The notes under the pieces are model-generated. The model had not been told where the DNA came from. It worked only from the letters and a program-made list of their open reading frames with translations, and ran no database searches. A program made the position numbers and the translations under genes. From positions 1-64,000 of the forward strand of contig JBJORA010000056.1 of NCBI GenBank assembly GCA_046049675.1: a stretch of DNA of 64,000 nucleotides, given 5' to 3'. Shown here piece after piece: positions 23,969 through 31,108 of this stretch; the first letter of the stretch is position 1, and each line of letters opens with the position of its first letter. Origin of the DNA: CAIXQW01 sp046049675 (GTDB lineage Bacteria > Bacteroidota > Bacteroidia > Chitinophagales > Chitinophagaceae).

Positions 23969-24661
23969 TTAGTTTTGAACCGTACGTGTATCAATAGTAA
24001 TACCAGGGCTCATCGTACTTGCCATGCTTAAACCTTTAAGGTAAGTACCCTTAGCTGTGCTCGGCTTTAATTTAATAATACTGTTGATTAGCTCTTGTGC
24101 ATTTTCTTGAATCTTTTTAGAATCAAAACTTACGCGACCAATAGATGCGTGTATAATACCCACCTTGTCTACCTTAAAGGCAATTTTACCACCTTTAACC
24201 TCTGTTACAGCAGCACCAACGTCGTTAGTTACCGTACCAGTTTTAGGGTTAGGCATTAAGTTACGCGGACCAAGCACCTTACCCAAGCGACCTATCTTAG
24301 GCATAACGCTAGGTGTTGCTACGATAACGTCTACATCTGTCCAACCGCCATCTATTTTTGTAATAAACTCGTCCAAACCTACAAAGTCTGCACCTGCTGC
24401 TTTTGCTTCTGCTTCTTTATCGGGCGTACAAAGTACCAATACGCGCTTTGTTTTACCAGTACCGTGTGGTAGGGTAACGGTGCCACGTATAGCTTGGTCG
24501 GCCTTCTTAGGGTCTACACCAAGACGCACGTGTATATCTACACTGCTATCAAACTTAGTACAGTTAATATCTTTTACAAGCTTACTTGCTTCTTCGAGGC
24601 TGTAATTTTTATTTTTATCAACCTTAGCTTCAGCTACTTTTCTTTTTTTAGTAATTGCCAT
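23969..24661 (-). CDS. rplA: Ribosomal protein uL1
   Basis: 230 residues, standard length. The L1 signature is clear in the second half: IVATPSVMPKIGRLGKVLG and GPRNLMPNPKTGTVTNDV; DIHVRLGVDPKKADQAIRG lies near residues 42-60. It forms the L1 stalk at the E site and in many bacteria represses its own operon by binding the rplK leader. Spacing to rplJ is 30 bases and to rplK 37 bases, so it is co-transcribed. Confidence 0.98.
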   Translation of the reverse strand: MAITKKRKVAEAKVDKNKNYSLEEASKLVKDINCTKFDSSVDIHVRLGVDPKKADQAIRGTVTLPHGTGKTKRVLVLCTPDKEAEAKAAGADFVGLDEFITKIDGGWTDVDVIVATPSVMPKIGRLGKVLGPRNLMPNPKTGTVTNDVGAAVTEVKGGKIAFKVDKVGIIHASIGRVSFDSKKIQENAQELINSIIKLKPSTAKGTYLKGLSMASTMSPGITIDTRTVQN

Positions 24662-24698
24662 AATGCTGTTTTGTAATTATATGAAAGTTGAATAAAAA

Positions 24699-25139
24699 TT
24701 AAAATTGTGGTTTTTCGCCGTCAACAGTAATGCCCATGCTGCGTGCAGTGCCTGCAACTTGGTTTACAGCGCTTTCTAGCGTAAAGCAGTTAAGGTCTGG
24801 CATTTTGTCTTCTGCAATTGCCTTTACTTGCTCCCAAGTAACCTTGCCTACTTTAATACGGTTGCTTTCTTTACTACCACTTTTTACGTTGGCAGCTTCT
24901 AGCAACTGTACAGCAGCTGGCGGAGTTTTAATCACAAACTCAAAGCTCTTGTCGCTGAAAACAGTAATTAATACTGGAAGTACTTTACCCTGCTTGTCCT
25001 GAGTGCGTGCATTGAACTGCTTACAGAAGTCCATGATGTTAAGACCTTTACTACCTAGAGCAGGTCCAATTGGTGGTGCAGGGTTTGCTTGACCACCTTT
25101 GCACTGAAGTTTTACGTAACCCGTAATTTCTTTAGCCAT
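24699..25139 (-). CDS. rplK: Ribosomal protein uL11
   Basis: 146 residues from ATG 25139 (MAKEITGYVKLQCKGG), the family start; the frame is open 16 codons further up but that part overlaps the leader and is not family-like. Conserved segments: GQANPAPPIGPALGSKGLNI (near 14-33), MDFCKQFNA, and the C-terminal RNA-binding part ending AGTARSMGI near residue 130. It binds the GTPase-associated 23S rRNA region. First gene of the operon, with its own promoter about 70 bases upstream. Confidence 0.98.
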   Translation of the reverse strand: MAKEITGYVKLQCKGGQANPAPPIGPALGSKGLNIMDFCKQFNARTQDKQGKVLPVLITVFSDKSFEFVIKTPPAAVQLLEAANVKSGSKESNRIKVGKVTWEQVKAIAEDKMPDLNCFTLESAVNQVAGTARSMGITVDGEKPQF

Positions 25140-25211
25140 ATAAATGTTTTTGGTTGTAGCGTCTGGGCACACGACCCAAACTCCCATTCCTTCTTATTTT
25201 TTGAAGGACGG

Positions 25212-25241
25212 CAAAGGTACGATGCTCTCGCGATTTTGCAA
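25212..25241 (-). promoter_or_regulatory. Promoter of rplK-rplA-rplJ-rplL
   Basis: On the minus strand TTG (25239-25241), a 19-base spacer and TACCTTTG (25212-25219) match the Bacteroidota consensus exactly. Transcription would start near 25206, giving a leader of about 67 bases before ATG 25139. Confidence 0.8.
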
Positions 25242-25301
25242 GCTTTTTGGCCCAAAAACCGCCCCAAATGGTCTGATAATAGACAGTTTTAACGCTGTAT
25301 T

Positions 25302-25430
25302 TGGGCGCCCGGGCACGCTTTTCGCTACTAGTCCTCGGTGCGCCTTGCCTTCGTGCCTCGGCAAAACGCCCCTGTGGGCTATTCGCTTCAATCGTTGGCG
25401 CGGTGTGGGTGATGCCCGTGTTTCATAATT
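25302..25430. other. GC-rich structured intergenic element
   Basis: This stretch is far richer in G+C than its surroundings and contains stems such as GGCACG (25312-25317) with CGTGCC (25352-25357), a GGGCGCCCGGGC block and two CCTCGG copies. A minus-strand frame (25194-25475) is open through it, but its product is very basic, crosses the rplK promoter and lacks family features, so I do not call it a gene. It may be a non-coding RNA or a recurrent intergenic element. The remaining 25431-25564 shows nothing. Confidence 0.4.
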
Positions 25431-25564
25431 TCCAATTGCTGGCGAGATAAGTATTTTAGTGGCACTAAATTTCAACAGGGTGTGAAATCCGATTTATGGC
25501 TGTTTCCAAAGATTAGATATTAACGAAGCGAGGGTATTATCAAAATAAGAAGGAAAATCGGCCG

Positions 25565-25596
25565 TTGACTGAGCACCATTATAATTCGTAATTTTG
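25565..25596 (+). promoter_or_regulatory. Promoter of the YhcG-type nuclease gene
   Basis: TTG (25565-25567), a 21-base spacer and TAATTTTG (25589-25596) fit the consensus. Start near 25602, about 18 bases before ATG 25620. Confidence 0.6.
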
Positions 25597-25619
25597 TTTA
25601 GAGATAATATGCAAAAAGC

Positions 25620-26618
25620 ATGAGTGAAATAGTATCAACAGAACTAGCCAATAAAATTTCTGCCTTGCTAATTTCCGCGAGGGCGGAAGTATTACACACT
25701 GTTAATCATACAATGGTGTTGACATACTTTGAAATTGGCAAGATAATTATTGAAGAAGAGCAAAAAGGCAAGCAAAGAGCGGACTATGGCAAACAGATTA
25801 TTAAATCCTTGTCCGAGCGCTTAATTAAGCAATTTGGCAAAGGGTTTTCGCAAAGAAATTTGGAGCAAATGCGTCAATTTTACGCTGTTTACTCAAAAAC
25901 GCAGACACTGTCTGCGGAATTTAAGCTGAGTTGGTCGCATTATATGAAATTGATGAGAATTGAAGATGAAAATGAAAGAAAATTCTATGAAATTGAGTCG
26001 CACAAAAACAATTGGAGTCTTCGAGAACTTAACAGACAATACGACTCTGCCCTTTATACTCGTTTGGCCTTAAGCAAGGACAAAGAAGAGATTTTGCAAC
26101 TTTCCATTAAGGGTCAAACTATCGAGAAACCACAGGATGCTATTAAAGATCCCTATATACTTGAATTTATTGGATTGCCAGAACAGGCAGTCTACTCTGA
26201 AAGTAGACTAGAACAAAACTTGATTGACAAGTTAGAGCATTTTTTACTCGAATTAGGAAGTGGTTTTACATTCGTTGCCCGTCAGTTTAGAATTAGTTTT
26301 GACGATAAACACTTTAAGGTGGATTTGGTATTCTACAACAGAATCCTAAAGTGTTTTGTACTAATAGACCTAAAAATCGGCGAACTAAAACATCAAGACA
26401 TAGGACAAATGCAGATGTATGTGAACTACTACGATAGGCAAGTAAAACTAGAAGAGGAAAACAAAACCATCGGAATCATCCTATGCCAAAATAAAAGTGA
26501 GGCAGTGGTAGAGTTCACGTTGCCTGAAAACAACACACAGATTTTTGCTAGTAAATACTTAACAGTATTGCCTAGCAGAGAAGCATTAATTAAACTAATG
26601 AATTCTCGAGATAAGTAA
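25620..26618 (+). CDS. YhcG-family PDDEXK nuclease (DUF1016)
   Basis: 332 residues, typical length. The N-terminal DUF1016 helical domain shows HTVNHTMVLTYFEIGKII (near 25-42), RNLEQMRQFYAVY (near 79-91) and LSWSHYMKLMRI (near 102-113). The C-terminal nuclease domain shows FVARQFRISFDDKHFKVDLV (near 218-237), FVLIDLKIG (near 246-254, catalytic D-x-K) and GQMQMYVNYYD (near 262-272). Members occur in defence islands and beside restriction systems; the exact role is not settled. It opens the accessory island, alone with its own promoter and no methyltransferase neighbour. Confidence 0.9.
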   Translation: MSEIVSTELANKISALLISARAEVLHTVNHTMVLTYFEIGKIIIEEEQKGKQRADYGKQIIKSLSERLIKQFGKGFSQRNLEQMRQFYAVYSKTQTLSAEFKLSWSHYMKLMRIEDENERKFYEIESHKNNWSLRELNRQYDSALYTRLALSKDKEEILQLSIKGQTIEKPQDAIKDPYILEFIGLPEQAVYSESRLEQNLIDKLEHFLLELGSGFTFVARQFRISFDDKHFKVDLVFYNRILKCFVLIDLKIGELKHQDIGQMQMYVNYYDRQVKLEEENKTIGIILCQNKSEAVVEFTLPENNTQIFASKYLTVLPSREALIKLMNSRDK

Positions 26619-26714
26619 ATAGACTTTGTAAGTCTTGCCTTCGTTACAATTTTTGCAAATAAGAGAAGACCCACCTACTCTAGGATGTCTATTTTAGCAG
26701 CTAGTGAAGCTTTT

Positions 26715-27128
26715 TTAGTGCGCCTCTGTATACTGCTTAAAATTTTGCAATATCGCCTGCCAGCCTTGTTCCTGCAGCTCAATAGGGTTTTCATTTTCGG
26801 CATCAAAGCTGATGGTTATGCCTGTAAAGTCCGTACGTTCTTCCAACTTTACAATCACCTTTCTGTTGTCGGTTAAAGTATAAGCCAGCTTATCGCCGGG
26901 TATCACGTCTGTGTACACAGCTTCAAAATCAAAGCCAAAGCTACCATCCCTGGCCTCCACTCTTGCACGGTAAGTACCGCCTACCCTCAAATCGTTAGTA
27001 GCACTCGGGCAGTGCCAGCTCTCGTGCGCAAAATTCCATTGCGTAATATGCTCGGGCATGGTGTAGTAGTCCCATACTTTTTGTTTGCTGGCTGGTATGT
27101 GTGCGGCAATGGTGATGATGGTGTGCAT
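26715..27128 (-). CDS. SRPBCC / AHSA1-like ligand-binding protein
   Basis: 137 residues with the START-like pattern IAAHIPASKQKVWDYYTMPE (8-27), ITQWNFA (near 28-34), DLRVGGTYRARVEARDG (near 46-62) and the C-terminal helix QEQGWQAILQNFKQY (near 118-132). AHSA1-like proteins bind hydrophobic ligands or act as stress-related cofactors; the specific role is unknown. It is the only intact copy: degraded copies of its 5' end occur at 28651-28743 and near 30888-30958, each before an accessory gene. A promoter-like TATCTTTAC lies upstream on the minus strand. Confidence 0.85.
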   Translation of the reverse strand: MHTIITIAAHIPASKQKVWDYYTMPEHITQWNFAHESWHCPSATNDLRVGGTYRARVEARDGSFGFDFEAVYTDVIPGDKLAYTLTDNRKVIVKLEERTDFTGITISFDAENENPIELQEQGWQAILQNFKQYTEAH

Positions 27129-27328
27129 GGTGTATCAACTCGTAGCGTAAAGATAGGGCGAGTTAGCGAATGTCTTATTGCAGTACAAGAAAATCATCCG
27201 AAACGGGCATGACAGTAACGTGGGTGCACTGGAATCGGCCGGAATAACTACTATAGCTAGGCGCACTTACGAGCATTTGTCCTAGCAATTTCTTGAACCT
27301 TATCTATCAAAATCAGCACTTAGGTTAC

Positions 27329-27475
27329 TTTGTTTATCATTTTTGGCCTTTTTTGATAAACAAAGTGTTTTGTTTATCAAATCGAGGGAACAAACTTGTT
27401 TGTTTATCAAATTTTGCGAAATATGATAGACAAAGTGGTTTGTTTGTCATAATTTTATATTTTTTGATACACAAA
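27329..27475. promoter_or_regulatory. Operator array of the fic gene (seven TTTGTTTATCA sites)
   Basis: Forward sites TTTGTTTATCA start at 27329, 27369 and 27399, with a variant TTTGTTTGTCA at 27439. Inverse sites are TGATAAACAAA at 27354, TGATAGACAAA at 27424 and TGATACACAAA at 27465. Sites 2-3 and 5-6 form palindromes with a 4-base centre (GTGT, GTGG). The three-site block repeats exactly 70 bases later. The last site ends 9 bases before ATG 27485, so bound protein would cover the start region. The likely binder is the Fic protein itself through its C-terminal winged-helix-like region. Confidence 0.75.
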
Positions 27476-27484
27476 GGTAATAAA

Positions 27485-28603
27485 ATGGAATTAAATCTAG
27501 AGCACGCGGTAAACTATCATTACAATAAATTCCCGCCTCAAAGCATTGATTATAACTATTTCATCAATGAACTTATAAAAGCGACAGATGCCTTAGCAAG
27601 GTTTGACCAAATGCTAAAAAACATGCATAACAATGAAATTCTGCTTGCGCCATTAAGGAATCAAGAAGCCTTGATATCGTCTAGAATTGAAGGCACCATA
27701 AGTACAATGGACGAAATATTGCAATATGAGGCAGATGAAAACGATACAACGATGCATACTGATGTACGGTCTGATGTAATTGAAACCGTTCTCTATCAAC
27801 GTGCATTAAAAAATGCACAAAAGGCATTAAGTGAAGGATACGACATCTCTAGCAGTTTAATAAAGCAAATGCACCAACAGCTATTGTCTTTAGGTAGAGG
27901 TGCTGCAAAGTCGCCTGGGGCCTACAAAACAGAACAGAATTATTTAGCAGACAAAGCAAAAAGAACGGTACAATTTATACCAATAAGCCCAGAGAAATTA
28001 ATTGATGGCATTGACATCTTATTGCAATACTTACAAGAAAGCAATGATCCAGTATTAGTTAAAACAGCATTGATGCATGTAGAGTTTGAAGCACTACATC
28101 CATTTCAAGATGGCAATGGCAGGATAGGAAGAATGCTGATAACCTTATTGCTTTGGAAATCGCAAATTATTTCACAACCACACTTTTACATCAGCGGATA
28201 TTTAGAACAACATAAAGATCAATACATAGATTTAATGCGCAATGTTTCTGCACACAACGATTGGAACGAATGGATAAGATTTTTTTTGATTGCAGTTGAA
28301 CAGCAAGCTATGAACAACCTACAGATAGCAGAAAGCATCCGTAAGCTGTACGAAGAAATGAAAACAAGTTTTGCAGAAATACTAGCATCAAAATGGAGCC
28401 TCAATGCGCTTGATTTTGTGTTTACAAACCCAGTATTTAGGAATAATAGATTTGCCAATGATACAGGCATTCCTGCACCTACTACTGCAAAGTTTACAAA
28501 AAGACTTTTAGACATTGGCTATTTATCCATTAGACAAGCAGCTGCTGGAAGACGCTCTGCATTGTACTCGTTTGAGCCATTAATGAAATTGGTGAGAATT
28601 TAG
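27485..28603 (+). CDS. Fic-family AMP transferase with N-terminal inhibitory helix
   Basis: 372 residues from ATG 27485; a longer frame from 27293 would translate the operator array and is rejected. The N-terminal Fic_N region carries the inhibitory motif S-S-R-I-E-G (65-70, pattern SxxxEG), marking a class II Fic. The catalytic loop is HPFQDGNGRIGR (205-216), complete. The C-terminal 90 residues look like a winged-helix DNA-binding domain (DTGIPAPTTAKFTKRLLDIG). These proteins transfer AMP to target proteins and often control their own gene. No separate antitoxin gene is seen, which fits a self-inhibited class. Confidence 0.9.
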   Translation: MELNLEHAVNYHYNKFPPQSIDYNYFINELIKATDALARFDQMLKNMHNNEILLAPLRNQEALISSRIEGTISTMDEILQYEADENDTTMHTDVRSDVIETVLYQRALKNAQKALSEGYDISSSLIKQMHQQLLSLGRGAAKSPGAYKTEQNYLADKAKRTVQFIPISPEKLIDGIDILLQYLQESNDPVLVKTALMHVEFEALHPFQDGNGRIGRMLITLLLWKSQIISQPHFYISGYLEQHKDQYIDLMRNVSAHNDWNEWIRFFLIAVEQQAMNNLQIAESIRKLYEEMKTSFAEILASKWSLNALDFVFTNPVFRNNRFANDTGIPAPTTAKFTKRLLDIGYLSIRQAAAGRRSALYSFEPLMKLVRI

Positions 28604-28650
28604 TGGTGGTGCGGGTGGCGTGGCATTTGTTAACTCACCAAAGTAAATTG

Positions 28651-28743
28651 CTATTGGGTAATATGCGCAGGGAGGGTATAGTAGTCCCACACTTTTTGTT
28701 TGCTGGCATTGATGTGGGCGGCGATGGTGATGATGGTGTGCAT
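28651..28743 (-). pseudogene. N-terminal fragment of the SRPBCC gene (copy 2)
   Basis: On the minus strand from ATG 28743 it reads M-H-T-I-I-T-I-A-A-H-I-N-A-S-K-Q-K-V-W and on to H-I-T-Q, then TAG, so the first 30 residues match the intact SRPBCC protein with few changes. The DNA match to about 27040-27128 is strong. The rest of the gene is missing. It may still express a 30-residue peptide. Confidence 0.8.
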
Positions 28744-28890
28744 GATATTGGTGAATGCTTTTGCAAAGATAAGGGGGAGTGGTTTTAATGCGTATTGCGT
28801 AAGGGCAAAAAGTGAGGTTTTAGGGAGACAATTTGAGCGCTGGTATTATTTTTTGGCGAAGTGGGAACGTGGGTATATTATTGTGGCAGC
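28744..28890. repeat. Upstream segment shared with 30953-31085
   Basis: The region behind SRPBCC fragment 2 (AAGATAAGGGGGAGTGG ... CGTATTGCGTAAGGGC ... GGTATTATTTTTTGGCG ... TGGGTATATTATTGTG) matches the region behind fragment 3 in the same order. Both copies end 35 or fewer bases before a + strand gene. Confidence 0.65.
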
Positions 28891-28925
28891 AATCATGCTA
28901 GGGTAAAACAACTACTTAACAACGT

Positions 28926-29699
28926 ATGATACTTCAGACAGCAATAAATCACTTCAACGAAGATATCCAACGTGCAAAGGATTTAAACAGCTATGCGGCA
29001 GGATTAGCCGAAGGGACTATCAGAAATGACATTCTGAGAACGGCATGGATGATGGCAGTCGGCTCACTTGATGCATACTTTTGCGACGCGTACGGAGACT
29101 TAGTAGCAAGGACTTTTAGAGCAAAGCGGAGTGAACCAGGGATACAACTTCCTTCTAAAATGAAAAGTATAATGGTTCCTATACCTGTGGTATTAGATAA
29201 CGATTTGACTAGCGGGTGGCTATGGAGAATGATTGCTAGAGATTTAATTGAGAAGGACAATGTGCTGTCGGTAAAAAAAATCAAGGAGTTATTCAATGTG
29301 TTTTTCAGGGATACGCATAAGCTATTTACCGCTAATGGAGTACCTCTTGACAGATGGATTACAAGACAACAATCTATGCACCGACTTTTTGGCTTTAATA
29401 GGACAGCCTATAGACAAGCTACTGGACAAGCAAGGGTAGCTCTTCGCAAGGCTGCTATTGAACATATGGAGGTGCGTTTGTCGGTCATTTTCCAAAGACG
29501 GCACGACTGCATTCATAATTGTGATAGACCATTAATTGCTGTAAATAATAGAAACATAACGCCACCGTATGTAAGGAACGTAATTGAAGATGTTGAGTAT
29601 ATTATCATTAGGTGTCAGGAGGACGTGCTGACTGAATTTCCCAAATTCCTAACTGCTTTGGGTTTTAGTGCTGTTACAAGAAACAGCGTAGGGGTATAA
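28926..29699 (+). CDS. HEPN-superfamily protein, putative ribonuclease (abortive-infection type)
   Basis: 257 residues. Helical throughout; NDILRTAWMMAVGSLDAYF (34-52) resembles the first helices of RiboL-PSP/MAE-type HEPN domains, and the end of the domain carries R-H-D-C-I-H (Arg192-x4-His197), the RX4-6H active site of HEPN RNases. Such proteins cleave RNA in toxin-antitoxin, Abi and CRISPR-associated systems. No partner gene overlaps it; the next gene starts 250 bases later. Its 5' flank is the shared SRPBCC-derived segment. Start ATG 28926. The link to defence is inferred from family and neighbourhood. Confidence 0.65.
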   Translation: MILQTAINHFNEDIQRAKDLNSYAAGLAEGTIRNDILRTAWMMAVGSLDAYFCDAYGDLVARTFRAKRSEPGIQLPSKMKSIMVPIPVVLDNDLTSGWLWRMIARDLIEKDNVLSVKKIKELFNVFFRDTHKLFTANGVPLDRWITRQQSMHRLFGFNRTAYRQATGQARVALRKAAIEHMEVRLSVIFQRRHDCIHNCDRPLIAVNNRNITPPYVRNVIEDVEYIIIRCQEDVLTEFPKFLTALGFSAVTRNSVGV

Positions 29700-29950
29700 T
29701 AGTAACTATGACGCTTTATACACACAGAAGAAATACTGGCGCTAACGAGCCGTTTGCAATAGTGGGAGTTCTGTGCTTCATAGACACATTTGTGCAGGGG
29801 GGGGTAGTTCAGTTCTCCAAATAAAGTTTAGGCTAATAAACCCCGCCATCAGAAACATCCAAAACGCTCGCAGAATCCGGTGATGATTGTGCTAACTTGA
29901 AACGATACGCAAAGCATGAGACAGACTATAATTAAACTAAACGACAAGAG
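29700..29950. other. Intergenic element with partial similarity to 30690-30890
   Basis: No gene. It contains a run of eight G (29797-29804) followed by TAGTTCAGTTCTCC and AAGTTTAGG; the spacer after the next gene has GTAGTTCTGCG and AAGTTTAGCG in matching order near 30834-30863. The similarity is weak but suggests a repeated intergenic unit. Confidence 0.35.
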
Positions 29951-30682
29951 ATGTTTTACACAGTTAATCTAACAATATCGATAGGCGACATTATCAATTT
30001 CTTAATTCTAATTTCGGGCATCGTAGCAGTTTACATTCAGAATCGAGCGTTGAAAGTTTCTGAGAAGGAGCTGCATGCAAAGATGACAGACCTTGAAACA
30101 GTTGTCAAAGAACTTGACCAAGAGAGAAAAGATAGAACTCGGCAAATCGACGAGCGGAAGGAAGAAGATTTGCGGCTGCTCAATTATACTTCATCAGTAG
30201 TTGCAACTGAGCAAGAGAACAGACGTAAGATGGAAGAAATGTTTTATAATCACTTCTCGACCCTTAACCTTTCAGCTGTTGTCATTTCAAAAACACTCCA
30301 TTCATTTATTGTTCAATTTCACAAGGCTGTCGCCAAAATGGACGACGAACAAATTGCAGAAACATTGCCCGTCTTAAATGTTCTGGAACGTATTGCACAA
30401 GCAAACACTCTTGACAATAAATCTTATGAGGTTTCTAAGCAATTCAATCAAGACACAAGAGAAGCAAGCAAAAAATTTGAAGCAACGAGAAATCAAATCA
30501 CAGCAACAATACCATATTCTAAAAAATTTGAGGAGGAGCTTGAAAAGGCAAAAAGGCAATTTGATATCGACTTAGCATTTGCAGTTAAAAGACACAATGA
30601 TGCCTCTGCCGAATTGGGTGTTGACTACACAAAAATCGATAGCGAACTAAGCAATGCGATAAAGAAAATATTGTCGCTTTAG
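29951..30682 (+). CDS. Membrane-anchored coiled-coil protein of unknown function
   Basis: 243 residues. One N-terminal membrane helix (about 11-31, DIINFLILISGIVAVYI) is followed by a highly charged coiled coil (about 35-80, KELDQERKDRTRQIDERKEED) and a second helical region to the C terminus (KKFEEELEKAKRQFDIDLA near 191-209). No catalytic motif is visible. Membrane helix plus coiled coil resembles putative phage-abortive-infection or signalling scaffold proteins, and it sits between a HEPN protein and a protease in the island, but function is unknown. Confidence 0.65.
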   Translation: MFYTVNLTISIGDIINFLILISGIVAVYIQNRALKVSEKELHAKMTDLETVVKELDQERKDRTRQIDERKEEDLRLLNYTSSVVATEQENRRKMEEMFYNHFSTLNLSAVVISKTLHSFIVQFHKAVAKMDDEQIAETLPVLNVLERIAQANTLDNKSYEVSKQFNQDTREASKKFEATRNQITATIPYSKKFEEELEKAKRQFDIDLAFAVKRHNDASAELGVDYTKIDSELSNAIKKILSL

Positions 30683-30887
30683 ACAGCATTAAAAACAAGT
30701 TACAACACTTGGAGCCATATGTCTTGCGCAAAACGGACTTGAAGCATATATGCAGAGTTCGGTGATGCCGCTAAAATTGGGATTGCGATAGCTAGGGTTC
30801 AGTGTTTTATACACCCAAACAAGCAAGCTGGAAGTGTAGTTCTGCGAAACAAGTTTAGCGCCAAAACACTCCGCTAGGGCAAGCCCC

Positions 30888-30958
30888 GAACTGTACACCC
30901 ACACTTTTTGGTGACTGGCTTGTATATGTATGGCGATGGTTGCGGTGGATGCATGTTC
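30888..30958 (-). pseudogene. Degraded N-terminal fragment of the SRPBCC gene (copy 3)
   Basis: On the minus strand one frame reads T-I-A-I-H-I-Q-A-S-H-Q-K-V-W, matching T-I-A-A-H-I-P-A-S-K-Q-K-V-W of the intact SRPBCC protein. The start codon is no longer in this frame and the match stops after about 20 residues. Confidence 0.65.
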
Positions 30959-31085
30959 ACAGATAGGGCAAGCGGTTTTGAATTTGTATTCCTTAAGGGC
31001 GACATATGAGGTTTTTACTAGCGTATTTGATTGGTGGTATTATTTTTTTGGTAAAGTCGGGACGTGGATATATTATTGTGTTACA
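30953..31085. repeat. Upstream segment shared with 28744-28890
   Basis: AGATAGGGCAAGCGG ... GTATTCCTTAAGGGC ... GGTGGTATTATTTTTTTGG ... CGTGGATATATTATTGTG aligns with the copy at 28.8 kb. It leads directly into the start of the protease gene at 31109. Confidence 0.65.
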
Positions 31086-31108
31086 CCAATGCTACAAAGA
31101 CGACAAAG

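Noticed and set aside
25194..25475. 93-codon minus-strand frame across the GC-rich island
   Set aside because: Runs through the rplK promoter, very basic product with no family pattern; explained by high G+C of the element.
27293..27484. Upstream extension of the fic frame
   Set aside because: It would translate the operator array; the family N terminus begins at ATG 27485.
29797..29804. Run of eight G as a phase-variation switch
   Set aside because: It lies in a spacer more than 140 bases from the next start and in no promoter I can recognise.
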